NCBI GenBank assembly: GCA_009746045.1
Contig: RPFO01000026.1
Location: 919,353-983,352 of the forward strand
Direction: 5' to 3'
Length of the DNA: 64,000 nucleotides
From: Mesostigma viride
Lineage: Eukaryota; Streptophyta; Mesostigmatophyceae; Mesostigmatales; Mesostigmataceae
The notes under the pieces were generated by a model. That model was given only the letters and a program-made list of their open reading frames with translations, made no database searches and was not told where the DNA came from. This document shows, one piece after another, positions 1 through 12,000 of the stretch. Each line of letters starts with the position of its first letter. Within the stretch, counting starts at the first letter, position 1. The translations under genes were made by a program, and so were the position numbers.

Positions 1-3000
1 GGGAGCTGGTGCGGGTGGAGGAATTATCGGTGCTGGTGGAGAGCATGCGCGTCGAGCTGGATGCGGCGCAGAAGGAGCTCACCGTGGTGGGTGTGCTCCC
101 TAATTATCACCTTCAACTACTAACTAATAATACTATGTTAGTTAGTATACTAGTGCAAAAGTTGTACCGTACTGGACGCGGCGCCGTGGGAGCGATGGAT
201 GCCACACACCGCATGTGTGTGCGTGTGTGCCTGTGGGTGGGTGGGTGGGTGGGTGGGTGGGTGGGTGGGTGGGTGGGTGGGTGGGTGGGTGGGTGGGTGG
301 GTGGGTGGGTGGGTGGGTGGGTGGGTGGGTGGGTGGGTGGGTGGGTGGGTGGGTGGGTGGGTGGGTGGGTGGGTGGGTGGGTGGGTGGGTGGGTGGGTGG
401 GTGGGTGGGTGGGTGGGTGGGTGGGCGGGCTGGTGTTGTGGTGGGTGGGTGTGGGTGTGGGACAGTGGTCTTGGCAGGATGAGATTGGACCGGTGGTATA
501 CTGGATGGGTGTACGGGAGCGATGTGGTTCCCCCTCGGTGCCTTATGACCTGCTTCTTCGGTGGTGTCATGCGCTGTGGCCGGTGGCGCCAGATGGAGAT
601 GAAAGACCGCATGCAATCAGGAGTACAAATACCTGGTTAAGTCAATCACGTGTGTCGTGCTGTTTCCTCCTGTTGCGCCAGATGGAGGACCGCATGCGCG
701 CCAAGCAGGAGGACGTGGTGCTGGCGCGCGCAGACGTGGAGAAGAGGGTCAAGGCCAAGCTGAGGTGAGGTGAAGGGCGGGCGGGGAGAAGAGGGTCAAG
801 ACCCAGCTGAGGTATGAGGGGGCAGACAAGGTTTCCTGTTGGTGTCACACGGTGTTGGCTGGGGTGTGTGTGGTGGGAAAGATGGGGAGAAGAGGGTGGA
901 GGTGGGGGCCCAGGTGAGGTGAGAGTGATCGGGGAGGAGGGTGCCGCTAAGTTGCGGTAGGGAGGAGAGGGTAGGGGAGAACAGGGTGAAGGCCACGTTT
1001 GCGGTGGGTGGAGTGGGTGGGGTGGGGGTTGGGGGGGGCAAGGGAGCGGGCGGGCGGGTGGGCGGGCGGGCGGGCGGGCGGGCGGGCGGGCCGGCGGGCG
1101 GGCGGGCGGGCGGGCGGCGGGCGGGCGGGCGGGCGGGCGGCGGGCAGGCGGGCGGGCAGGCGGGCGGGCGGGCGGGCGGGCAGGGGGGCGGGCGGGTGGG
1201 TGGGTGGGTGGGTGGGTGGGTGGGTGGGTGGGTGGGTGGGTGGGTGGGTGGGTGGGTGGGTGGGTGGGTGGGTGGGTGGGTGGGTGGGTGGGTGGGTGGG
1301 TGGGTGGGTGGGTGGGTGGGTGGGTGGGTGGGTGGGTGGGTGGGAGGGTGGGTGGGTGGGTGGGTGGGTGGGTGGGTGGGTGGGTGGGCAGAAAAAGGTG
1401 AAGGCCAAACTGAAAAAGAGGGAGGGCGGGCATGTGGAAAAACTTGTCAAGCTGAGGTAGCATCAGCGTGCGTAAGCCCTATTCTTACCTGATGACGTTC
1501 CTATTCGTAGGATCAGACATATTTTGCTACCACCATTCCATCGAGCACCCATGGGCGTAGGTTCTGTCTAATAGGAATGGACACAGGCTGCTGCCACCTC
1601 CCCATGCTGCCAGGTCCTCCGCACCCTACTTGATCCAGCGTAGAAAGCATACATCAATACAGCCTAATTTGAATAGATCGATACAGCGTGTAGTGCTTTA
1701 TCAGGAGGGGGTGCCCCTGCTTCATCCGGCATCATCTTGGTGTCCTCACCATGGTCTTACAAGTCCCATCGTCGCTCATAGCAGCAAACAACCGCCAGGA
1801 TCAACCCCAGCCCCGCAGCCCAGACTCGGCGTGCCATCGCTCGCAACCACCACCACCACCATCAGCGCTACCATCGTGACATCCAATCCATGCGTTTCGG
1901 TGACCCTGACCCCTGGCCCCTCACCCCTCGCCCCTCGCCCCTCGCCCCTGGCCCCTGGCCCCTTGCCCCTTGCCCCTTGCCCCTTGCCCCTTGCCCCTTG
2001 CCCCTCGCCCCTCCCTCCCTAGGCTCGCCCCTCGCCCCTCGCCCCTCGCCCCTCGTCCCTCGCCCCTCGCCCCTCGCCCCTCGCCCCTCGCCCCTCGCCC
2101 CTCGCCCCTCGCCCCTCGCCCCTCGCCCCTCGCCCCTCGCCCCTCGCCCCTCGCCCCTCGCCCCTCGCCCCTCGCCCCTCGCCCCACGCCCCACGCCCCA
2201 GGCCCCACGCCCCACGCCCCTTGCCCCTGACCCCACGCCCCTCGCTCCTTGCCCCCTCACCCCGAGCCCCTCGCCCCTTGGTCTGCTGCAGCTATTCCTA
2301 AGTTGTCATATTGTATTATAACAATACTCTAATCTGTTCCGCCCACCCTTGCCCCTTGTTCCCTCGCAGCTACCTGGAGGAGAGCCACGCCAAGAAGATC
2401 GAGCAGCTGCGCGCGGCGCACCGTGTGGAGTTGAATGATGCCGTCAACGCGGCGGAATGGTGAGGCAGACACACACCATAGGAAAGACATTTCCAGCCAC
2501 ATGGTGGGGCAACCTCAACCTCAATAATGCAACGGAGCGGTGAGGCAGATACACCATAGGAAAGACATCCCCATTTGCATGGTGAGGCAGATACACCATA
2601 GGATAGACATCCCCATTTGCATGGTGAGGCACCGACACCCTCAACAATGCAGCGGAAAGGTGGTGGCCGAACGCAGCTATGCGTGCAACCCCTCCGGAAT
2701 CGCATCTCCCACTGGCCACAGCTCCAACGGGGTGTCCTACTGGCCTGATAAACCTCGGATATGCGGGTCTTCATGCAGATCTCTGGATCCATGGGGCGTG
2801 CCATGCATGTCTCGGTCCGGTTGGTATGGACACGCACCCAGGTTCACTAGCTTGGGATGCAAGCATATGGACACGCGCACAAGTTTACTGGGCTGGGATT
2901 GGAGTATGTGCGTCGCCATGGCATATATATAAGTACATGTGCTGTCCTCATATGTGTAGTAGTATCCTTATATGCGCGTGCGGCCCTACGGCATACATGC

Positions 3001-6000
3001 ACGGTCCACCTCCTCAGTGCTTCTACTAACGGGACGAATTCGTCAACTGGTTGACAAATTTCGAAATTAGTAGTAAAATAGTCAACCATTTTGGGCAATT
3101 CGTCAACCACATTCGTCAACCAACTCGGCAATTCGTCAACCAATTCACGAATCTGTTCCGCAATTCGTCAACCGGTTTGACGAAATGTGTAGGGTATTCG
3201 TCAACCACGGAAGTCAGGTTTTCCCATAGAGAGGCCAGACCCTGATGTCCAGCGGCGCGGACCAGCTGAATACCGTCAGCCCGTACCAGCTGAATCCTAG
3301 GTACGCTGCATTTAAGAGTTGGTTTGGAAAGACAGTACGGTTCAGGGCAATGTCCGGGTACCAAACCTAAGACGAGGAAGGCTGGACCAGCCGACCAGGG
3401 CATGAAAAAATATATATATTTTTTAACCCTCCGACCTCAGGCCGTCTGGCGACTCCATGTGCGATAAAATATTGCATGCGAAATTGTTTTTCGATAATGG
3501 CGGCGGGCGATGTTTAGGTAGTGTTGCATGAGATAGAGAATGTCAAAGAAAAACGGTTAGGCAGATTTCAAGACTAGCACCTTAGATGCTCTGTTTAAGA
3601 AGCAAGCTGGAGAAACTGTTCCGGTAGCAACGGAAAATATTGTCGACCTAGGCCGCAGTTTAGATGAAAAGGAGGGCAGGAAGGGACGCGACAAACGCAA
3701 GAGAGTAGAGCGTGAGGAAGAGGATGGGTCTAATGCGCAGGAAGAGGGAGATGGCGGCCAGTCAACATCATCTGACAGCGCCTCAAATTCTGTCGAGGAG
3801 GAATCTAGCGAGGAGGAATGTGGCGAGGAGGGGGCCGAGACAGAAAGGAGCAAGGCCGATGATGGCGGCAGCTCTGAGCCAAGGAAGAAGAAGGGCAAGA
3901 GAAAGCCAGCTCCCAAGACGAAAAGGCAGAGACAGGAGTACAACAATAGCTTGACGCAGCTGGCCCCCGCCGGATGGGCCGTGGCACGGGCAACAGGTGG
4001 ACAGCCGCGCGCAGCGCGCAGGGCGCAGGGCAAGCTTGGACAAAACTTTGCCAGTAGTGCCTGTTGATAGCAGCGAGGAGGATGTGATGGTTGTTTAATT
4101 GCCTCGTGCTATGCACACTTGACTCTGGCATAGCTGTGAACGATACTAGTTATTATTCTGTAGCTTATGCAGCTGTCAACAACCACCAAGTGATATTGTG
4201 TTTTATCCACATGCATTACATGCGTGTGTGAGCGACCTTAAGTTAATTATAAAGAAATAAAGCTTCACCCTCCCCCCCCCAGCTTTGACGAAGCGCCAAG
4301 GCAAATAGTCAACCGTTTGGCGAATGACAAAAACCCTTAGTAGAAGCACTGCACCTCCTTACATGTTTGGTCGATCCTATTCGCGCCCCCTATCTACCTG
4401 GTCCTTGGCCATGTGTGTACCCCTTAGTGTGCATGTGTGCCCTATGGGATGTGCAAATACACCGCCCTAAAATTATAAATTATAAATTATAAATTATAAA
4501 TTATAAATTATAAATTATAAATTATAAAATACGATTATCATTACATGTGTGTTCCTTTCATGCGCCACCACATGTGCGGCTCACCTGCTCACCTGTCCTA
4601 CTGGCACAAATATCAATACGCACGCGCGCACCTGTGCTACTGGCACTATGCTTGCACCTGTGTTCCTGGCACAAATATCAATACGCACGCACCTGTGCTT
4701 CTGCACAACTATCAATATGCGCACACCTATCCTATGGGTACAAATGCATGGCCTGCTCCCTGGCAGCCGCGCAAAGGCGGAGCAGGTCCGCATCTACGAG
4801 GCGAAGCTGGCGACCGCCACGGACCAGAACGCGGACGACAAGCAGAGGATCGCAGAGCTGGAGAAGGAGGTGAGGCGGGGCCTAGTTGTTTGGTATGGTA
4901 GTTGGTGCGGTACACGGGCGGCAGAGCGGGGGATGGCCGATCTGGAGGCGGGGAGGCCGGGCACGTGACAGGACCACACTCAGCTCGTTCGGCCTGCTTC
5001 GCTGCTCACGTGTCCCCATGGCCCCTCTTTTTTTACCCACATGGAAACAGTGGAAGCTGTCACAAACCCACATTTCTGCCAGCGTTTCGGTGTTCGCTGT
5101 GCTTGTTCGCTTGTTCACGTCGTTGTCATCACGGCTGTTATTGCTGCCATTCTAGACGAGCGCAGTGGCATATTTTTTTTGCTATCATCATGGCTTTGTT
5201 TCTCTTCCGTGCTTCTTTCCACCAGGTGGGGGGAACCTGGACCCATTCCCCCCTCTTCTTGCCCTCCATGCACACAAGCTGCTTGCATCGTTGGAAATTC
5301 GGCATGGGCTTGCGCTCAGCTCCTCCGTATTCCAGTTCAAAATTCGAGTTGAGCATTGCTTGATGGGCGCCCTCCTTTTTTTCAAAGAGAAGAGGGTGGG
5401 GTGGGGTGGGGTGGGGTGGGTGGGGTGGGGTGGGGTGGGGTGGGGTGGGGTGGGGTGGGGTGGGGTGGGTGGGTGGGGTGGGGTGGGGTGGGGTGGGGTG
5501 GGGTGGGGTGGGGTGGGGTGGGGTGGGGTGGGGTGGGGGAGGGGGTGGGGGTGGGAGGGCCTCCTTTATTTCAGAGAAGAGTTTTTTTGGGGGGGGGCGG
5601 GGGGGTAATAACATTACCCTTCCAAAAAGATTTTGGGCCACCCCTGGAAAGTCACCTAAACTAGTCCGCGTGAGGGCGTTTCCTCACAGACACTTCGCGC
5701 ACACGAAACACAGTCTGACATTGCTCAATCTGAATCCGCCTAACGTGCAACGATCAAAGGCGCTCTGTCACCTTACCCTCTACCCCCCAATCCCCTCTTC
5801 ACAACCCCAACAACTACCCCCTGGCAGCTGTTCCTGGAGAACAGCCAGATGAGCGCCATCAAGGAGACGGTCCAGCAGCTGGAGGCGCGCGTGGCGACCC
5901 AGCGAAGCGAGATTGAGCAACGAGAGGCGGAGGTGGACAACATCCTGCTGCAAAAGGTGGGGCACCGGTGGGATAGATTGGCCGTGTAGCCATCTAGCCA

Positions 6001-9000
6001 TTTAACCTTACTTTCTGGACTAGTTTTGTAGACTAGCCTTGTGACCTTCTAGCCATCTAACATAACTTTCTGGACTAGTTTTGTAGACTAGCTTTTAAGA
6101 TTGGTCTCAAAGACTACCTTTACAACCTAGCTTTAAAGACTAGGTTAAAAGAGTAGGTTTTACAGACTGGGTTTTAAGAGTAGGTTATACAGATTAGCTT
6201 TACAAACTAGAGCTTTACATGCTACGAGCTACCATGGCCGCCCCAGGCCCAAGCGCTATCACCCGGACGTAATACCCTTGCGCGTGCTCATGACATAGCC
6301 TGGGGTCACCCTGGCTTTTTGTGGCATGCATGCGGAGCAAGCAACCGAATTCTCAGCCATGTAGTGTGCCTGGACGTACAACCCCCAGCTGCTAACGGGT
6401 GTTTGTTCCTTTCATGGTCGCTATGCCTGCTGGAGGGGCCCCCTGTGTATGTCATTTTGAGGGCTCATGCTCCGTGACGCAGCTAAGTACATGGTGTAGT
6501 TAGGTTTGTGCGGAAACCTTTTGCCACTCGGCCTTTAAGGTTTCGCACAATATTACCAGCGATAACCACTCGCTGGTACACTCAAGTTCATTCCAGAATG
6601 AACTTGAGTGTACCAGCGAGTGGTTATCGCCGGTAATATTGTGCGAATCCTTAGAAGCCGAGTGGCAAAAGGTTTCCGCTCAATATTAACCTAACTGGTG
6701 TAACTTGGTTTCATCTACCATGGTGTAATGCCTGCTGGCCCTCCCTATGCCTCGTGGTACCTTTTCCATCCCCTGTGGCTTTCATCTGTGTCGCCCCCTT
6801 CCCTCCCCACTTTGTGCCCCCCCCAGGCCAAGCTGTCGGAGAAGGAGTTTGAAATCCGCGAAATGGCTAAGTCCATCCAGCGCATGGAGGCATCGGTGGG
6901 TGGCGGTGCGGTGGCTGCTCGCATTTGACACAGGGTAGCGAGGGGGTAAACAAACGACTGCTGGTATTGGACAGAGTGGGTAAGCAAACACTACTGCAAG
7001 GAGAGCGCGGTAGGCGGTCGCGCTTTCACCATCACCCTAATGCTAGTCTTGGCATAGGGCATTGCCATAGTAGTAAGACATCACCATTATTGGCATCATT
7101 ACCATATGACTAGTATTGGCCTCACCATCAGCTAGTTTTGGCATAAAACATTACTATAAGACATCAACGTTATTGGCATGAGACATTACCATAGCAGTAG
7201 TATTGGCAAGAGGGTGAGCGAATACGAGAAGAGCTTGGTAGGCGTATGCCCTGACGTTGTGAGCTTGTGACTAGTACCCATAATCGGGTTAATGAGTAGG
7301 GGGAGAGTGCAGTAGATGGCTGTGCGTGGCTACTAGCTTTTGACTAGTATTCGCATCGGGTAAACAAGGGTAAACGAATACGAGGAGAGCCTAGGTGGTT
7401 GGCCCAGCGGGGCAGGTTTTCCCCCAAGTTCTTTTTCTATGCCACATTACTTTTAATTAATGTCGTTACTAATTACTCTCTTTTTTTCGATTTAATCGAT
7501 ATCACATGCTGCCGGGCTCGTCACCAAACCCTGGCCTTGCCCTGGGTGCCATGAGACCGGCCATTCCTGACGAGGGCAGGAGGAGGTCCCTCGTGTGTCG
7601 GGATGGCATGACGGATGCCTCGTGTATGGAACAGCACACACATAGCAGCCTCGGGAGTATGTCGTGATGTGTTGGGCGAGGAATGCACGCTCGGTGCCTG
7701 TTGTGCAGAGACACCACGGTCGCCCATTGGCGGGTCGCCGTAGCTGGGTCGGGTTGACCCCTACCATGGGTTCAATTTGCACCCATCTTGTCAACGCGGC
7801 ACGTGTGCTGAATAACCCACGCATGCAACCCCTTGGGTTGGTCATGACACAAAAGGTCGCATGATGGCAACTGTTTCGCTGAACCTGCATAGCAGAGGGG
7901 CTGTTATGAAGCCATCAGCGCAGTGGTGTCCAATATTGTTGTACTGCCCCCCCCCCTGCGACTGCCGTCTGCTCACATACCCAGGGCAAGCAACGCAACG
8001 TGGAGCAGCCACGTAAGGTTGCCGATGGATTCTTCCTTGACCTCACGTGCCACCTCCACTAGCCCCCGAGCCCTTCGGCCCTAATCCCACGCTCACCCTC
8101 TTGCTCGTATCTCCCGAGCTCCGCGTGCCCCCCCGCCTGCCCGCCCTTTTTAGCTCTGTACAGCTGGTTACCAGTGACATCAACCACATCGCCCACCTTA
8201 TCGCTAACCACGTCGCCCACGCTGTCATGTTCCAGCGCAAACCGCACCTCTGTATCCCCCCCCGATCGCCCACTCCCATCGGCCGTGGTTTGCGGCACTA
8301 ACCCTGCTGACCCCGTGTGTGATACCAACCCTGTCGTTCCTTGGGCGCCATCCCCACCAACGTGCCCCCCACGCCGCTGTGCCCCACCCATGCCCCTCCC
8401 CCGCTGTCTTCCCCACCAACGTGCCCCCCACGCCGCTGTGCCCCACCCATGCCCCTCCCCCGCTGTCCGCGCCCAGTTTGCCAACCAGGGCCAGCGCAAC
8501 CAGACGCTCACGCGCCAGGTGCAGGAGCTGGAGAAGGAGCTCGCGCACTACCGCGCCAACGAGGAGGCGCAGAGGGAGCAGGTGAGGGGGAGGGCGTTGG
8601 GGAATGTGGCGTCCCCTCGGGTCACTAGGACCAGCATGGGGCAGCGGCAGCAGTGGGGTGCATCAGCGCGGAGACGAGGAGGGGCCTGGTGAGGGGGAGG
8701 AGCCGGAGAAACTTGTCTTGCTGTTTAACTGCACCTGCTATACCTTGTCCTTCTGCTATTATACTAGCACGCCAAGCACACCGTCAGCATGCAGACTGCA
8801 TGCACTGGGGTGTCGTGGGCAGCCAATGCACGGCCAACGAATGGATGAGGGGGCTGGTGAGGGGGAAGAGCCCAGGGCAAGCAGCGCACTTGAGTATGAC
8901 TAGTGCACAGCACGGCAGGCGATAGCTTGGGCACTAGAGTGGGGTGTACTGGACGGGTGCCACTTTTGCAAGGAGTACTTTTTGGCGGGGAAACGTCGTG

Positions 9001-12000
9001 GGATCTACTAGCTTCTGGCATCTACAAGCCCGCATGTTGGGCATGTGGGCAGGGCTTCCGCTCAAGTCCGCCAGCTGCATTAACACATCGAGCTACAGAG
9101 GGCTCAAGGGAGGGTGCTTATGTTTCATTAGTAGGCTGTTGCTAGGTTGAATGGTGCCCATGCATATCCTATTGTGCGTGTCCACACGAGGCAGCGGCAG
9201 GGAGCATGTTCGTCTTACCTAGTCCCTGCCTTGTTCACTTTGGCCGCCTTCGGTGGTCTCTCGGTGGTCGAAAGAGTTACCATCCCGCCACCCCGCCTCT
9301 TCCCTTTAATCTATACGTCCACATCTACGGCTTCGCAAGGCAACCAAAAGGAGGGTTGGATTAGGAAAATGTTGGCCTGTACACCTTCTTCCTTTCCCTT
9401 CAAGAAAATTTCCGCTCATTCCCCTTCCCTTTCCCCCCAGCCACCGGAGCTTATTCGAGTTCATTTTCCGATACTACTACAACAATAGGATGTTTTTGTG
9501 GCTTAGGTTAGCCACCTGCCCCCCTTCTTCCCCCTTCGCCCCCCCCCCCCCCCCTCCCCCCCCCCCACAAGGAGCAAGACCCCGCAAACTTTCACGAAAT
9601 AAAACAGAGTCTCCTCCACCCTATACGCGCCCCCCTCCAGCCCCGACCCCAGCTGGAGCCAGAGCGTGCAAACAACATTCACAAGTTCACGCAACTAAAC
9701 CATCCAGTATTCACTCGCCACCCTATTCTCTCACCTTGCCCCCCCCCGACACACACACAGCTGGAGCTAGGGCGCGAAAACATCATGCACGGCTGCACGC
9801 AACTAAACCAGCCTTTATTCACTCCCCACCCTATTCTCTCACCTTGCCCCCCCCCCCCGACACACACACGCACACACAAAAAAAAAATCAGCTGGAGCAA
9901 GAGCGCGCGAACATCATGCGGGGGTTCACGCAGGGCGAGCGCCACCGCGAGGAGGACCAGAACCTCTTCCGCCTGCGCCTCGAGCAGATGCGCGGCGACT
10001 TCGAGCGCGAAAAGGCGGTGCACGAGATCCTGCTGCAGCGGCAGAGCCGCGCGTACGAGGTGGGGTTGGTGCTATTGTAATGAGGGGAGGGAAGGGGGTG
10101 CTGGAGGATGAGATCCTGCTGCCACGCGTACGAGGTGGGGTTGGGTGGGTGCGTGGGTGGGGCAAGTGGGTGGGGCGGGGGGGCATGGGGTTGGGCCTAC
10201 GAGGATATGTCTAGCGTAGGGGTGCTAGCATACGATTGCAAGGTAGGGTGCTAGCATATGATTGCAAGCGTAGGGGTGCTAGCATGTGATTGCAAGCGTA
10301 GGGTGCTAGCATATGATTGCAAGCGTAGGGGTGCTAGCATATGATTGCAAGGTAGGGTGCTAGCATATAATTGCAAGCGTAGGGGTGCTAGCATATGATT
10401 GCAAGCGTAGGGGTGCTAGCATACGATTGCAAGCGTAGGGTGCTAGCGTATGATTGCAAGCGTAGGGGTGCTAGCATACGATTGCAAGCGTAGGGGTGCT
10501 AGCATATGATTGCAAGCGTAGGGGCGCTAGCATATGATTGCAAGCGTAGGGGTGCTAGCATATGTTTGCAAGCGTAGGGGTGCTAGCATATGATTGCAAG
10601 CGTAGGGGTGCTAGCATATGATTGCAAGCGTAGGGGTGCTAACGTATGATTGCAAGCGTAGGGGTGCTAGCATATGATTGCAAGCGTAGGGGCGCTAGCA
10701 TATGATTGCAAGCGTAGGGGCGCTAGCATATGATTGCAAGCGTAGGGGGCAAGCGTAGGGTGGGGAGGGAAGGGGGTGATAGCGTATAAGGTCCTGACAC
10801 AGCGCATACGAGTTGGGGTTGGGGGTACCCCAGTGCTGCAAGCTGAGGGGGTCGGCCGTGTGCGAGGTGAGAGAGGGTTATGGAGGGGAAGGGGTTGCCA
10901 ACTTACGTGTGCTAGCATGGAATTCACTGCTGCTCCATATACGAGGGGGGGGGGGGGGGGAGGTACGCGCAGGTGGAGGGCCTTACGTGTGCATGCGGTT
11001 TTGGGGAGTAGCTGGTGTACGAGGTGGAAGTGGTGAGGGGGTGAGGGGTTGATTGCGTAACTGGGGGATGGGCAATGTGCCTGCTTTGCCATCTATCCCG
11101 AATACCAAAGTGACAAGGGGGCCGCCTGATGTGTTGTCGGGTCGCAGTCCGCCCCGTAACAAACGTACCTTGCTTAACCAAGTTAAATATAGCCCACCCG
11201 GCTGCCCACATTCCCACCCCACCTCAAACTCCCTCTCAACCCGAACCCGAACCAAACCAAACCAATGACCTTCACCTCCTGCACCAAACCAAACCAAACC
11301 AAACCAAACCAAACCAAACCAAACCAAACCAAACCAAACCAAACCAAACCAAACCAAACCAAACCAAACCAAACCAAACCAAACCAAACCAAACCAAACC
11401 GAAGCAAACCAAACCAAACCAAACCAAACCAAACCAAACCAAACCCATGACCTTCACCTCCTGTACCAAACCAAACCAAACCAAACCGAACCCTAAACCC
11501 TAAACCCTATTCCCTATTCCCTCCCCCCCTCCCCCCTGCCCCCATGTGACCCCTGCCAGAAACTCGTCGCGGAGAACGCCCAGCTGCGTGCCCAGCTGGC
11601 GGCCCAGTCGAGTGAGAATGCGTCCAGCATGAAGCGCGCGCAGCAGGAGTGGGACTTTGAGCGCGCGGCACTTCACAAGGCACTCGCCGCCGCGAACAAC
11701 TTCAACGCTTCACCCCCTGGGGGTGGAGGGGGAGGGGGAGGCGGGGGAGGGAACGGGACGGGAAGATCGTCGCCACGGAGCGCTGCGAGCACGCCACGTG
11801 GCATGCCAGGTTCCCTGGACCCGATCCCCCCCCATGGCAAGATTGGGCGGGTGGGCGGGGTACCGACAGGCATGAGCCCACAGCATGGCATCGCGCCCAG
11901 TGAGGCGGATGACACGGTGCGTCACTGTGTTGTGGTTCATGTGGTAAGTGACCCCTAACCTCTGCTTCTATTTGCCTGTACATTTGCGGTCTCAGAATGA

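Noticed and set aside
7984-8011. Possible small exon GGCAAGCAACGCAACGTG.. with CAG acceptor and GTAAGG donor
   Set aside because: Its 28 nt would break the phase that otherwise joins exons 6 and 7; it resembles the start of exon 7 and a similar copy at 8876, so it is read as a degenerate exon-edge copy.
10206-10750. CRISPR-like 28-bp repeats
   Set aside because: No spacers between units and a eukaryotic intron context; it is a minisatellite.
11491-11508. Telomere or chromosome end
   Set aside because: Only about two and a half CCCTAAA units inside an intron with coding exons on both sides.
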